A stretch of DNA of 36,419 nucleotides from an uncultured Methanobrevibacter sp. (lineage in GTDB: Archaea; Methanobacteriota; Methanobacteria; Methanobacteriales; Methanobacteriaceae), in contig NZ_CAMJUE010000014.1 of NCBI RefSeq assembly GCF_946408925.1, positions 1 to 36,419 on the forward strand. Reading direction: 5' to 3'. The notes beneath the pieces were generated by a model. That model ran no database searches. It was not told the origin of the DNA and saw nothing but the letters and a program-made list of their open reading frames with translations. This document shows positions 25,605 through 35,244 of the stretch, in pieces. The translations under genes and the position numbers were made by a program. Every line of letters begins with the position of its first letter. Positions within the stretch are counted from its first letter, which is position 1.

Positions 25605-27335
25605 TTAATTTTTAATAGTTATTACAGTACTATTTAACCCTAATACTCTTGAATAGTCAACATTGTCTGCAATTTTATTTAAAACACTGATATTATCAAA
25701 TTCAAGATTATCTTTTTCCACTACTGGATTGAAATCGACACCAGTATCCTTAATTGATATTAAAATATTGTCAGCATTATTTCTAACAATTACGTCAATT
25801 GTATTAACTGTTTCATTGTTGTTGATGATGTTTACAAGCATCTCTTCAATAGCTAAACTGACTATTGCTGCAGATTTATTGTCTGATAAATAATTCTGAA
25901 CATTTTGTGCCAATTCCACAGCATCTTTTACATTACCATTAATTGTATGTTCAAATACTTTTTCATCATCATTGTGCTTGTTGATAAAGAATCCTGAATA
26001 TTCACCCTCTGTTTTTTTATGGATATATTTTGAATAAGCAAAGATGAACAGTATTGTTAATGCTTCAGCGATTGCAAATGAAATCCAAATACCGTTTCCT
26101 GCAAATGGAATGGACAATATGAATGCAAGCCCAATAGGCAAGACCAAACCTTCAAGCAGGGAAATAATAGTGGATAATTTATTTTTCTGAATTGCCTGAG
26201 CATAAAAAGTATATAAAAATGTAATGGCTGTTCCCACATAACTTATTGCAAATATTCGCAGAGCATTCAATACAACAGGAACATCTGCAGGATTTTTAAC
26301 ACTGTACAGGAACAATAACGCCCGAGGATACACAATAAATAACAAAGATAAAGCCAAACTTGCAATTACAACGATTTTTAAAGACCTGTGAATAATGTAA
26401 TTAACTCCAGAATAGTCTTCTTCTTTAAAGTAAACAGACACTATTGGAGACATTGTCTGAGCAGTTCCTATTAAAAATATATATAATATGAACAGGCTAT
26501 TATAGCAGATACCGAATGCCACAATACCTGATTTTCCAACATATATTCCAACTAAAAAGTTTATTACAAGCAATTTTAAAGTTAAGTATAACTGTGTTGA
26601 AGAAGATGAAAATCCGGAAGTTGCAATTTTTTTAAGGAAAGCGAAGAATTTGCCTAATTTTAATTTAATAAATTCCAATGTACGGTCCTTTTTAAAAAAG
26701 TAATATGAAATTAAAACTGATCCAACAAGATAACCTGTTGAAGTAGCCAATGCTGCTCCTGAAAGTCCTAAATGGAAATATGAAATATAAATTACATCAA
26801 AACATATATTAACAATATTTGCAATCAATATTGCTCTGAACGGTAGTGACGGCATACCATCTGCCCTTATAAAGTATGATAAACTCATCATATAACATAA
26901 AAACGGCATACCAATAATTAATGAATTGAAATATGAAGTTACCTCAGGAATCAGTTCGGGCTGGGAGGAACATAAAAACTGTGTAATACTGCCTGAAAAT
27001 ATCAAACCGAATATCGAAATCAGTATTCCAATTACTAAAAGTGAAATAATAGATGTTGAAAAATATGAATTACTCTTTTCATCATCAAATTCTGCCTTTG
27101 CAACAGAACAAAGTACACTACCACCCAATCCAATCATCCAATAGATTAGATTGACAAAAGTAATCACAGGAGCTACAATCTGAATTGGTGCAAGATTAGA
27201 TGCACCAATTAAAAAGCTCACTATCAAACCATCCACAAATAAACAGATATTTCCTGCCATTGAAGTAAATAATGTCGGGAGGAAAAATTCACTGAATTTA
27301 CTCCTCAATAATTCATAATTTCTTTCATACATCAT
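25605..27335 (-). CDS. MATE-type exporter fused to an RsbW/SpoIIAB-like ATPase domain
   Basis: 576 residues, longer than the usual 440-460 of MATE transporters. Residues about 1-450 are the MATE part: twelve hydrophobic segments in two similar halves. After a polar linker, about 460-576 is an HATPase_c_2-type domain. It shows an N box, IEEMLVNIINN at 496-506, with the E-x3-N pattern, and a G1 box, DTGVDFNP at 530-537, like the D-x-G-x-x-F-x-P of anti-sigma kinases. The glycine-rich G2 lid that normally follows is replaced by FDNISVLNKI, so ATP binding or kinase activity may be weakened. The end (NVDYSRVLGLNSTVITIKN) matches the last beta hairpin of RsbW. It follows the NRPS by 8 bases with a GGGG ribosome binding site, so it likely exports the peptide product under control of a STAS partner. 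Confidence 0.88.
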   Translation of the reverse strand: MMYERNYELLRSKFSEFFLPTLFTSMAGNICLFVDGLIVSFLIGASNLAPIQIVAPVITFVNLIYWMIGLGGSVLCSVAKAEFDDEKSNSYFSTSIISLLVIGILISIFGLIFSGSITQFLCSSQPELIPEVTSYFNSLIIGMPFLCYMMSLSYFIRADGMPSLPFRAILIANIVNICFDVIYISYFHLGLSGAALATSTGYLVGSVLISYYFFKKDRTLEFIKLKLGKFFAFLKKIATSGFSSSSTQLYLTLKLLVINFLVGIYVGKSGIVAFGICYNSLFILYIFLIGTAQTMSPIVSVYFKEEDYSGVNYIIHRSLKIVVIASLALSLLFIVYPRALLFLYSVKNPADVPVVLNALRIFAISYVGTAITFLYTFYAQAIQKNKLSTIISLLEGLVLPIGLAFILSIPFAGNGIWISFAIAEALTILFIFAYSKYIHKKTEGEYSGFFINKHNDDEKVFEHTINGNVKDAVELAQNVQNYLSDNKSAAIVSLAIEEMLVNIINNNETVNTIDVIVRNNADNILISIKDTGVDFNPVVEKDNLEFDNISVLNKIADNVDYSRVLGLNSTVITIKN

Positions 27336-27343
27336 TAATCCCC

Positions 27344-30300
27344 TTAAATACTAAAGAAGTCCAGATCATCCAAATATTTCACAAAGTTATAGACATACTC
27401 TTCAGACACATACGGCCATTTAATTCCCAAACGATACAATGCCTGTACGGTATAATCATTTGATACAGGAAGCCAGATTTTTTTAACTTTACCAGAACCG
27501 ATTGAAGTAATTAAACCTGAAACTCCTTCTTGTTTTGATTTATCGGCCAATGCATCATCCAATGCTTTTTGATATTCATCTTCCTCCACATATTCAATAT
27601 TCAATCCCAGAGGTTTGATGATTTCAATTATATCTCCAAAACTGATACTGTGATAATCATATGGATGGAATACAGTACAATCCTTTGGAGTTTTTGACAG
27701 ACTAATAATTGCTTTTGCAGTCATATCAATTGGTGAAAATTCAACATTGCCCATAATCATTGAGTAAGACATTTTTCCAATTGTAACAAATGCTTTTAAA
27801 CGGTTAATGAATCCGTTTGATTCAAAGTTAATTTGGAATTCACTGTCAGAGCTTCTTGCCATCAGGTTTCCAACCCTCATGATTTTAACATCCAAATCAT
27901 TCTCTACCGCAGCTTCAAGAACTGCCCTTTCTGCGAGGAATTTGGAGTTAAGATACTGATTGTCCACAGCCTGACCAATGAATAAGTCCTGCTCTGTGAA
28001 CGGAACATCGACAGGAGGATAATTGTTAATACTTTCACCTGCAATACTGTAGGTTGAAACCTGAACATATTTTGCATTTTTCATTTTAGCAAACTTAAGC
28101 CCGTTTACAACACCACCAAGGTTAATGTCCTCAATGTCCGTTCCAGATGAAAAGTGTTTCACATTAGCTGCACAATTGACAATGGTATCAATGTTTACAT
28201 TAATAAGTTTTTCAAAGTCTTCAAAGTTTGTAATATCCCCTTCAATAATGTGCAATCTCTCATTGAAAAGCTCTTCGTATTCATTGGAGAAATAATAGAA
28301 GAGAAGTGATTTTAATCTTTCCTCTCCGCTTAATACTTTGTTTGATCTTATGAAACAGTATACATCACCAGTTTCATTTTCCAATATTTCACGAAGAACA
28401 TGAATTCCTAAAAATCCTGTAGCTCCGGTGAGTAAAATATTTCCCAAACTATCCTGAATTTCGCCATCAAGTAAGTTTTCAAGAGTGTTTTTCTTAAGTA
28501 ATGAATCAATATCGGAATAATCATATGACAGTTCAGCTTTTTTCTCTTCAGACTGGTCGGATAATACCAATTCGGCCAATGCTCTTGGAGTTGGATTTGA
28601 AAATACATCCCCATAGTTCAGATTATAGTTTCTGTTTAGTGCCTCCATTGTAATTTTGGTCACTAAAAGTGAGGTTCCACCAATTTCAAAGAAATTATCT
28701 GTAGCACTTACTTCATCAAGTCCTAAGATTTCACCAAACAGGTTTGTAAAGAATGCTTCAATGTCATTTTCAGGAGCCACATATTCTGTTATTAAAACAG
28801 GTTCAGGTAAGTTTCTGAGGTCTGTTTTACCATTTGCTGTTTGAGGCATTTCATCAAGTTCCATATAAACTGTTGGAACCATATAATATACCAATTTTTC
28901 CGCAAGGGAAGCTTTTAAATCATCAATATTAATTGAGTATTCGTTTTCTCCACGGTTTTCCTCCCTGTATTCATCATGAACTGTGAAGTAGGCGCATAAA
29001 TGGTCATTGCCTTTGATTTTTCTAACAACAACTGCAACGGATTTGATTCCTGGGAATTTTGAAAGTCCAACTTCAATTTCCCCAATTTCTATTCTTAAAC
29101 CTCTGAGTTTGATTTGATTATCCATTCTTCCGAATACATAATAATCTCCTTCTTCAGTGACCTTAACAAAATCTCCTGAACGGTAAAATCTTATTCCGTT
29201 AATAACTTCATATGCCTCAGCATTTTTCTCAGGACGATTCAAGTATTCTCTTGAAACCCCTTTTCCTGCAATATATAACTCCCCTATTACATTTGGAGGC
29301 AATGGATTGGAGTCAAAGTCCATGACCATTTCATGAACGTTGAATAATTCTTTTCCAATGTGAATATCTGAGCTTTCAAGCTGAACACCGTTACAGTAGA
29401 CAGTTGTTTCTGTTGGCCCGTACATATTAAAGAATTTTCCATTGGAATTTTGTGAGAGAAGCTCATATAATCTTTTAGAGAAAGGTTCTCCAGCATGAAT
29501 ATATACCTTAAATCCATACATAGTCTCCTGCATCGCTTCAATTTCAAGATACTGAAGCAGTCTTGATGGGGTTGCAATGTAAACATTTGCACCGGTTCTG
29601 TGGATTAAATCCATCATTTCAATTGGATCTTTATATTCAGTATCATTAGCAAATACCATTGGAACACCATTCAAAAGTGATCCCATAATTTCCTGCTGGA
29701 ATACATCAAATGCAACTGTTGTTGTGGACAATACTTTATAATCTTCTTTTTCAAGATTATGAACCAGTTCATAAGTACAAACATTCCTTGGGTCAGGATA
29801 CACAAAGTTTGCAATGTTTCCATGTTCAAGGATTACTCCTTTAGGAAGTCCTGTTGAACCTGAAGTGTAAATTAGATATGCCATATTGTTTGCATGCACA
29901 TCCGGATCAGGGTTAGCAGTGTCTTTTTCTTTGAGCAGTTCATTAACATCAAGCAAATTATCTTCATATCCACTTAAATCTATACCTTTCTTCTCAATCA
30001 CATCATCCACAATGATAAATTTGGATTCGCTGTCTGTTAAAACATGCTCAATTCTCTCAGATGGATATTCTGAATCCACCGGAATGAATGCTGCACCGGA
30101 TTTTAGAATACCAAATATTGATGCAACCACATTACTGTCCCTATTTAATATAAACATTATTCTGTCTTCAGGACCGACACCCCTTTTAATGAGGCTGTGA
30201 GCAATTCTGTTAGCTTTTTTATTTAGTTCATCATATGTAAATTCCCCGTCAGTGGCATATAATATTACTCTGTCAGGATGCATTTCAACCTGATTTTCAA

Positions 30301-33300
30301 ATATTTTATTTAATCTGTCTTCAGGAACATCATCATATGCCAAATCATCGACACCCCAGTCATCGTTTTCAATGATTGAAATATCTTTCATCAATGTGCT
30401 TTCATCAAATGTCTGGAATTTGTTTAAAACTATTCTAATTGATTCAAGGAAAGTGCTGATTAAAGTTTCAGAGTATAACTGATCATTATATTCGCAGAAA
30501 ATTCTGTATTGACCATCAACTTCCACAACATTAATGTTGACTTTGAATTTCAGTCCTTCATAATCAATAGACTGTCTTTCAACTTTCATTCCACCGATTT
30601 CAATGTCTTCAATGATTTTTCCATGATAAGCATATAATATTTCAGGAGCAATATCGAATTCATTTGAAATTTCAGTTAAAGGATATGCGGAATATGTCAA
30701 TACATTCAGCCATTCCCCATTTATATATTCAAAGTATTCCTTAAGAGTTGAATCAGAATTTAATTTCAATGCTAATGGTAATGTTTTAACCATCATGGCC
30801 AATGTTTTCTGTTGATTTGGATTGAATCTACCATTAGTGATAGTTGCGATTAATGTATCACGATTATATGCGAATTTATTTATAACAAATGATGTTGCTG
30901 CCAGGAACAAATTGTTCTGAGAGATATTTGCTTTTGAACAGAACTCATCAATACTGGTTTTTTCAAGGAAAATATCATTCATTGCGACTTTACCTTGTGA
31001 TTCATCGCCGTTAATGTCCTGTGGAATTAATGTTACATCATCAAACTCTTTGACTCTGTTATTGAAGAATAATTTTGCCTCCTCATATAAACCGGATTGG
31101 CGTGTTTTAATCTCATTTAAGCAATATTCAAATCCGTCAAGCTCTTCAATCTCATAATCTTTTCCATCATAGATTTTTGAGATTTCATCAAATAAAATGT
31201 TTAAAGAGGTTCCATCAACAATAATGTGGTGGAAATCAGCTAAAAGCATTGAGTTTCCAACTATCTTAAATCTGAATAATGGACCCTCATCCAGTTTGAA
31301 TGGTTTTACAAACTCATCAACATCAGCTTCATCAACAACTTCAATCATATCATCAATTTTTAAATCATCCCTTCTTTGCTGATATACTTCACCGTTATCC
31401 ATTATTATTCTTGTTTTGAGATACGGATGATTTTCAATAGCTTTAATGATTGATGATTTAAGTTTGCCAACATCAATTCCTTCACTAAATTCCATTTTCT
31501 TCGGAAGGTTATATGCAGTGTTATCCAGATTTTTAATGCAGTCAAAGTAAACTCCAAGTTGATTTGGAGTTAAAGGATAAAGTTCTTTAATATCCTGCGA
31601 TTCATCATCTTCAATTTTAATTTCAGAAGCTATTTTTTCAATAGTTTTGTATTTAAGAATTTCAGTAACATTCAATTGGGCATTTAATTTGGAATATATT
31701 GCAGAGGTCAGCTGGATAACTGTCAAAGAAGTTAAACCAATGCTGAATAAATCAGTATTAACACCAAATTCATCCATTCCCAAAATATCTGAGACAATGT
31801 CAAACAGTTCTTTTTCAATATCATTTCTCGGTTTAATAAAATCATCTAGATTTATTTCAGGATCCGGCAAGTTTTTGAAGTCAGTTTTTCCATTTGGAGT
31901 TTTTGGAAAAGCGTCCAATTGTATTAAATAAGACGGCACCATATACTTCGGAAGTGAATCGATTAAATGCTGTTTTAAATCATCCAAATTAATTTGTGAA
32001 GTTGCAGTAAAGTATGCGCAAAGGTGTTCAATACTGTTAAGTTTTTTAACAACAACCTTTGACAATGCAATGCCTTCATAGTTTGCTATTACACTTTCGA
32101 TTTCAGATAACTCAATTCTCAATCCTCTGAGTTTAATCTGAGTATCGTTACGTCCTGCAACATACAGTTCGCCTTTTGAATCCTTTTTACCCAAATCACC
32201 AGTGTTATAATATGGAATGTTGTTTAACTCCATGAACACCTTTTCAGTCTGTTCAGGATTATTCAGATATCCTCTTGCAATTCCGGCACCACCAACATAT
32301 ATTTCACCGGAAACATAAGCAGGCAGCTGATTTCCATCAATATCCATAATTTTATCAACTACATTAAGCATTTTCCAACCAGCAGTTACTTCAGAAGAGT
32401 CAATTAATTTGTAATGTGATGCTATTGTAACTTCTGTCGGACCATATGAATTGTAGATATCTGCTTTAGTGTATTTTGACAATCTATCATAGAGAACTGG
32501 AGGGAATCCTTCACCACCTACAATAATTACTTTACATCCGCCAACAACATTCTGAATTTCTTCAAGCTGCAAGTATTCAAGCAGTCTTGTCGGTGTTGAG
32601 CCAAAACCATCCGCATCAGTCTTTTTAAACAGTTCCACTAATTGTAATGGGTCAATAGCCTCCTCATCATTTGCAAATACCACCGGCAAACCGTTTAAAA
32701 TTGTACCGAATATCTCCCTTAAAAATACAATGAATGACACTGTTGAAATTGATATGAACTTATCACATTTACGGTTGAGCTCATAAATCGGAACATTTTC
32801 ATCCACATTGGCAATATAGTTTGATATTCCCCTATGAGTAATCATTACCCCCTTAGGTTTTCCGGTTGACCCTGAAGTATAAATTAAGAAACATAAATTG
32901 TCAGGAGTTAATTCTACATTCGGATTTGAATCATCGCTTTCTTCAAGTAATTTTCCAACATCAAATCTGTTTTCACCATCGTATTCGATATCCTCAGAAG
33001 TAATGACAAATTTTGAATCGCTGTCTTCCAATATCTGGTCAATCCTGTTTTTCGGATAGTTCGGATCAATCGGAATAAATGCGGCGCCCGCTTTGACAAT
33101 ACCTAAAACAGCCGCTATCAAATCACTGTTTCTCCTCATCATAAACATTACTTTATCTTCAACTTCAACCCCATTTTTAATTAAACTGTTGGCTATTTTA
33201 TTTGCTTTTCTGTTTAATTCATCATATGTTAACTCGCCATCCTCTGTATAAAGTATTGTTTTATCCGGATTTTCCAAAGATATCTTTTCAAATATATTAT

Positions 33301-35161
33301 TTATTACGCCTTCATTAGCCAGATCAATTTCAAAGTCCTCATCAAGTTCAATTTCATGTCTTATTGAAATAGAATTAAGTAATGTCTCATTTATGGTAAA
33401 TTTATCCAATAATACATCAATGGACTCCAAAAATACGTCCATTAATTCTTTTGAATAGAATGATTCATCATAACTGATATTGATTTTTCCACTTTCATAA
33501 TTAAAGACAAGTTTGTAGTCTTTAGTGTCAAATTCATCAATGAAAAATAATATTTCACTTTCAAAGTTTAATTTCTGATTGTTTAAAAGGGGATATTTAT
33601 TGAATTCTTTAAATGAATTTTTAAAATCATTTAAGTATTCTTCAACGCTTAAATCAGTGTCAAAATGATATCCTGCAGCAACACGATTATAAGCAATTAA
33701 AATATCTTTTGAAAATGAAAATTTGGTTAAATCATATAGGAAAACTGCGAGCAATAGCTTTTCCTTAGGCAGTTTATACTGGTTAGACAAATTTTGTAAC
33801 TTATCCTCATCAATTGCTTTAGAAATCTGTGTAAAATTAACCTTATCACCACTAACATCCGGTGAAATTGATGTTGGATTATCAAATGAATTTATCAGAT
33901 TATTATAATAATTTTCTGCCCTGAAAAATTCCACTTCATCCACATTGTAATCCCGACATTTTTTTGATGAATCTATGCTAACCTCTTTTAATAGATCTTT
34001 TAAACCTTGACCGATTGATTCGATTTCACTTTTATTGAAACATGCTTTATCATATTCAATGAAAATAGAATGCAAACCATTTTTATCGGAGAAATTTTTA
34101 TTTATTCTGAAGTGAAGCGGGAATTTAATGTCCTTTTGATATGTCAGGAATTTAGAATCATGATTTGTAGAATTTGACACGATGGAAATAGTAGAAATAC
34201 AATCAGGATCAATTCCCGCATTTCTCAAATCAGTTGTGTACTCGCTGAACTGCAGTTTCGCATGAGCCAAACCCTCTTTTAAAACGCTTTTAGAGTATGC
34301 AAGCAAATCATCAAATGTTAAATATTCATCATAGGTTAATCTTAATGGAATAGTGTTTACAAACATTCCCAGTGCATCATCTTGTCCAAAGTATCTGCCA
34401 TGGACTGAAGTGTTTAAAACCAGATCTTTGAATAAGTTATTGCCACGTTTTAATTTTGCCAAATACAAGAAGGTTAATGCAAGAGATGTTACAAATGGCG
34501 AATAATTAAAATCTGAAGTCTGATCTAAAAGAACTTCAAAATACCCAAGTTCCGAATTATCAAATGAATACCAGTCTCCGGAATAATCCTTTAAAGTATT
34601 TAACCAGTATTTTTTATCACTTTTTGCTTCATCAGATTTTAAATATTTTAATTCTTCATCAACATAAGTTTCATAGGAATAATCAATTGGGACATATTCA
34701 CTATTGTTTTTAATAGATTCGATGCACTTATCCATTTCATGAGGAATAATTGAAAATAAAGAAGTCCCATCAAGCAAAATATGCTGGACAACACCTATCA
34801 AAACAGCGGAAGATTCTGTTTTTAAAACTGCCCATTTATATAACGGAGAGTCAAATACATCATCAAAAGGTTTATCAAGATAATCTTTTATAAAATCATT
34901 TAGATTTTCATTTGAAACATCAAATGAATCAATATTTACATCAATATCTATATAATACTGCTTGAAATTACCGGTATCATCATTTTTAATTTGTAAATTC
35001 AAATATTGGGCAGATATTATTTTAATTGCTTTTTTAACATACACCAAATCCTCCAAATCATAATCTTTTCTAAATTTAAGATAAAATGAATCATTATGAG
35101 GATTATTTATCTCTGAAAATAAAAGCATTTTCTGAGCGGAGGATAATTTAAAGAAATTCAT
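27344..35161 (-). CDS. Two-module non-ribosomal peptide synthetase with terminal reductase
   Basis: 2605 residues. Domains: C1 (about 1-400; active-site motif QHILLDG at 126-132, first His replaced by Gln); a partial second C domain (about 415-610, C-lobe only); A1 (about 630-1110; YTSGSTGKPKG at 761-771, NGKTD near 1090); T1 (S1145 in GLTSL); C2 (about 1195-1640; HHIIVDG at 1311-1317); A2 (about 1650-2090; YTSGSTGLPKG at 1765-1775); T2 (S2164 in GGTSL); NAD(P)-dependent reductase (about 2240-2605; GATGFLG at 2246-2252, Y2403 and K2407). It should join two units, with acylation by C1 possible, and release the product reductively as an aldehyde or alcohol. A1 has Ile811 where amino-acid-activating domains have Asp; A2 keeps it (D1819). 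An AGGTGA ribosome binding site precedes the ATG. NRPSs are rare in archaea but known in rumen Methanobrevibacter (from memory). No phosphopantetheinyl transferase is in the window. Confidence 0.95.
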   Translation of the reverse strand: MNFFKLSSAQKMLLFSEINNPHNDSFYLKFRKDYDLEDLVYVKKAIKIISAQYLNLQIKNDDTGNFKQYYIDIDVNIDSFDVSNENLNDFIKDYLDKPFDDVFDSPLYKWAVLKTESSAVLIGVVQHILLDGTSLFSIIPHEMDKCIESIKNNSEYVPIDYSYETYVDEELKYLKSDEAKSDKKYWLNTLKDYSGDWYSFDNSELGYFEVLLDQTSDFNYSPFVTSLALTFLYLAKLKRGNNLFKDLVLNTSVHGRYFGQDDALGMFVNTIPLRLTYDEYLTFDDLLAYSKSVLKEGLAHAKLQFSEYTTDLRNAGIDPDCISTISIVSNSTNHDSKFLTYQKDIKFPLHFRINKNFSDKNGLHSIFIEYDKACFNKSEIESIGQGLKDLLKEVSIDSSKKCRDYNVDEVEFFRAENYYNNLINSFDNPTSISPDVSGDKVNFTQISKAIDEDKLQNLSNQYKLPKEKLLLAVFLYDLTKFSFSKDILIAYNRVAAGYHFDTDLSVEEYLNDFKNSFKEFNKYPLLNNQKLNFESEILFFIDEFDTKDYKLVFNYESGKINISYDESFYSKELMDVFLESIDVLLDKFTINETLLNSISIRHEIELDEDFEIDLANEGVINNIFEKISLENPDKTILYTEDGELTYDELNRKANKIANSLIKNGVEVEDKVMFMMRRNSDLIAAVLGIVKAGAAFIPIDPNYPKNRIDQILEDSDSKFVITSEDIEYDGENRFDVGKLLEESDDSNPNVELTPDNLCFLIYTSGSTGKPKGVMITHRGISNYIANVDENVPIYELNRKCDKFISISTVSFIVFLREIFGTILNGLPVVFANDEEAIDPLQLVELFKKTDADGFGSTPTRLLEYLQLEEIQNVVGGCKVIIVGGEGFPPVLYDRLSKYTKADIYNSYGPTEVTIASHYKLIDSSEVTAGWKMLNVVDKIMDIDGNQLPAYVSGEIYVGGAGIARGYLNNPEQTEKVFMELNNIPYYNTGDLGKKDSKGELYVAGRNDTQIKLRGLRIELSEIESVIANYEGIALSKVVVKKLNSIEHLCAYFTATSQINLDDLKQHLIDSLPKYMVPSYLIQLDAFPKTPNGKTDFKNLPDPEINLDDFIKPRNDIEKELFDIVSDILGMDEFGVNTDLFSIGLTSLTVIQLTSAIYSKLNAQLNVTEILKYKTIEKIASEIKIEDDESQDIKELYPLTPNQLGVYFDCIKNLDNTAYNLPKKMEFSEGIDVGKLKSSIIKAIENHPYLKTRIIMDNGEVYQQRRDDLKIDDMIEVVDEADVDEFVKPFKLDEGPLFRFKIVGNSMLLADFHHIIVDGTSLNILFDEISKIYDGKDYEIEELDGFEYCLNEIKTRQSGLYEEAKLFFNNRVKEFDDVTLIPQDINGDESQGKVAMNDIFLEKTSIDEFCSKANISQNNLFLAATSFVINKFAYNRDTLIATITNGRFNPNQQKTLAMMVKTLPLALKLNSDSTLKEYFEYINGEWLNVLTYSAYPLTEISNEFDIAPEILYAYHGKIIEDIEIGGMKVERQSIDYEGLKFKVNINVVEVDGQYRIFCEYNDQLYSETLISTFLESIRIVLNKFQTFDESTLMKDISIIENDDWGVDDLAYDDVPEDRLNKIFENQVEMHPDRVILYATDGEFTYDELNKKANRIAHSLIKRGVGPEDRIMFILNRDSNVVASIFGILKSGAAFIPVDSEYPSERIEHVLTDSESKFIIVDDVIEKKGIDLSGYEDNLLDVNELLKEKDTANPDPDVHANNMAYLIYTSGSTGLPKGVILEHGNIANFVYPDPRNVCTYELVHNLEKEDYKVLSTTTVAFDVFQQEIMGSLLNGVPMVFANDTEYKDPIEMMDLIHRTGANVYIATPSRLLQYLEIEAMQETMYGFKVYIHAGEPFSKRLYELLSQNSNGKFFNMYGPTETTVYCNGVQLESSDIHIGKELFNVHEMVMDFDSNPLPPNVIGELYIAGKGVSREYLNRPEKNAEAYEVINGIRFYRSGDFVKVTEEGDYYVFGRMDNQIKLRGLRIEIGEIEVGLSKFPGIKSVAVVVRKIKGNDHLCAYFTVHDEYREENRGENEYSINIDDLKASLAEKLVYYMVPTVYMELDEMPQTANGKTDLRNLPEPVLITEYVAPENDIEAFFTNLFGEILGLDEVSATDNFFEIGGTSLLVTKITMEALNRNYNLNYGDVFSNPTPRALAELVLSDQSEEKKAELSYDYSDIDSLLKKNTLENLLDGEIQDSLGNILLTGATGFLGIHVLREILENETGDVYCFIRSNKVLSGEERLKSLLFYYFSNEYEELFNERLHIIEGDITNFEDFEKLINVNIDTIVNCAANVKHFSSGTDIEDINLGGVVNGLKFAKMKNAKYVQVSTYSIAGESINNYPPVDVPFTEQDLFIGQAVDNQYLNSKFLAERAVLEAAVENDLDVKIMRVGNLMARSSDSEFQINFESNGFINRLKAFVTIGKMSYSMIMGNVEFSPIDMTAKAIISLSKTPKDCTVFHPYDYHSISFGDIIEIIKPLGLNIEYVEEDEYQKALDDALADKSKQEGVSGLITSIGSGKVKKIWLPVSNDYTVQALYRLGIKWPYVSEEYVYNFVKYLDDLDFFSI

Positions 35162-35244
35162 ATTTATTCACCTAAAAAAATTTAACTATACTAAAATTAT
35201 GTAAAACAAAATATTTAAAATTATATATGAACAAATAAATTACT
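35162..35244. promoter_or_regulatory. Shared divergent promoter of the NRPS operon and the STAS gene
   Basis: 83 AT-rich bases. A TTATATAT element at 35221-35228 is 17-24 bases before the STAS ATG, so that message may be leaderless; no ribosome binding site is seen there. For the NRPS direction, a TTTAAATATTTT element lies at about 35206-35217. Confidence 0.5.
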
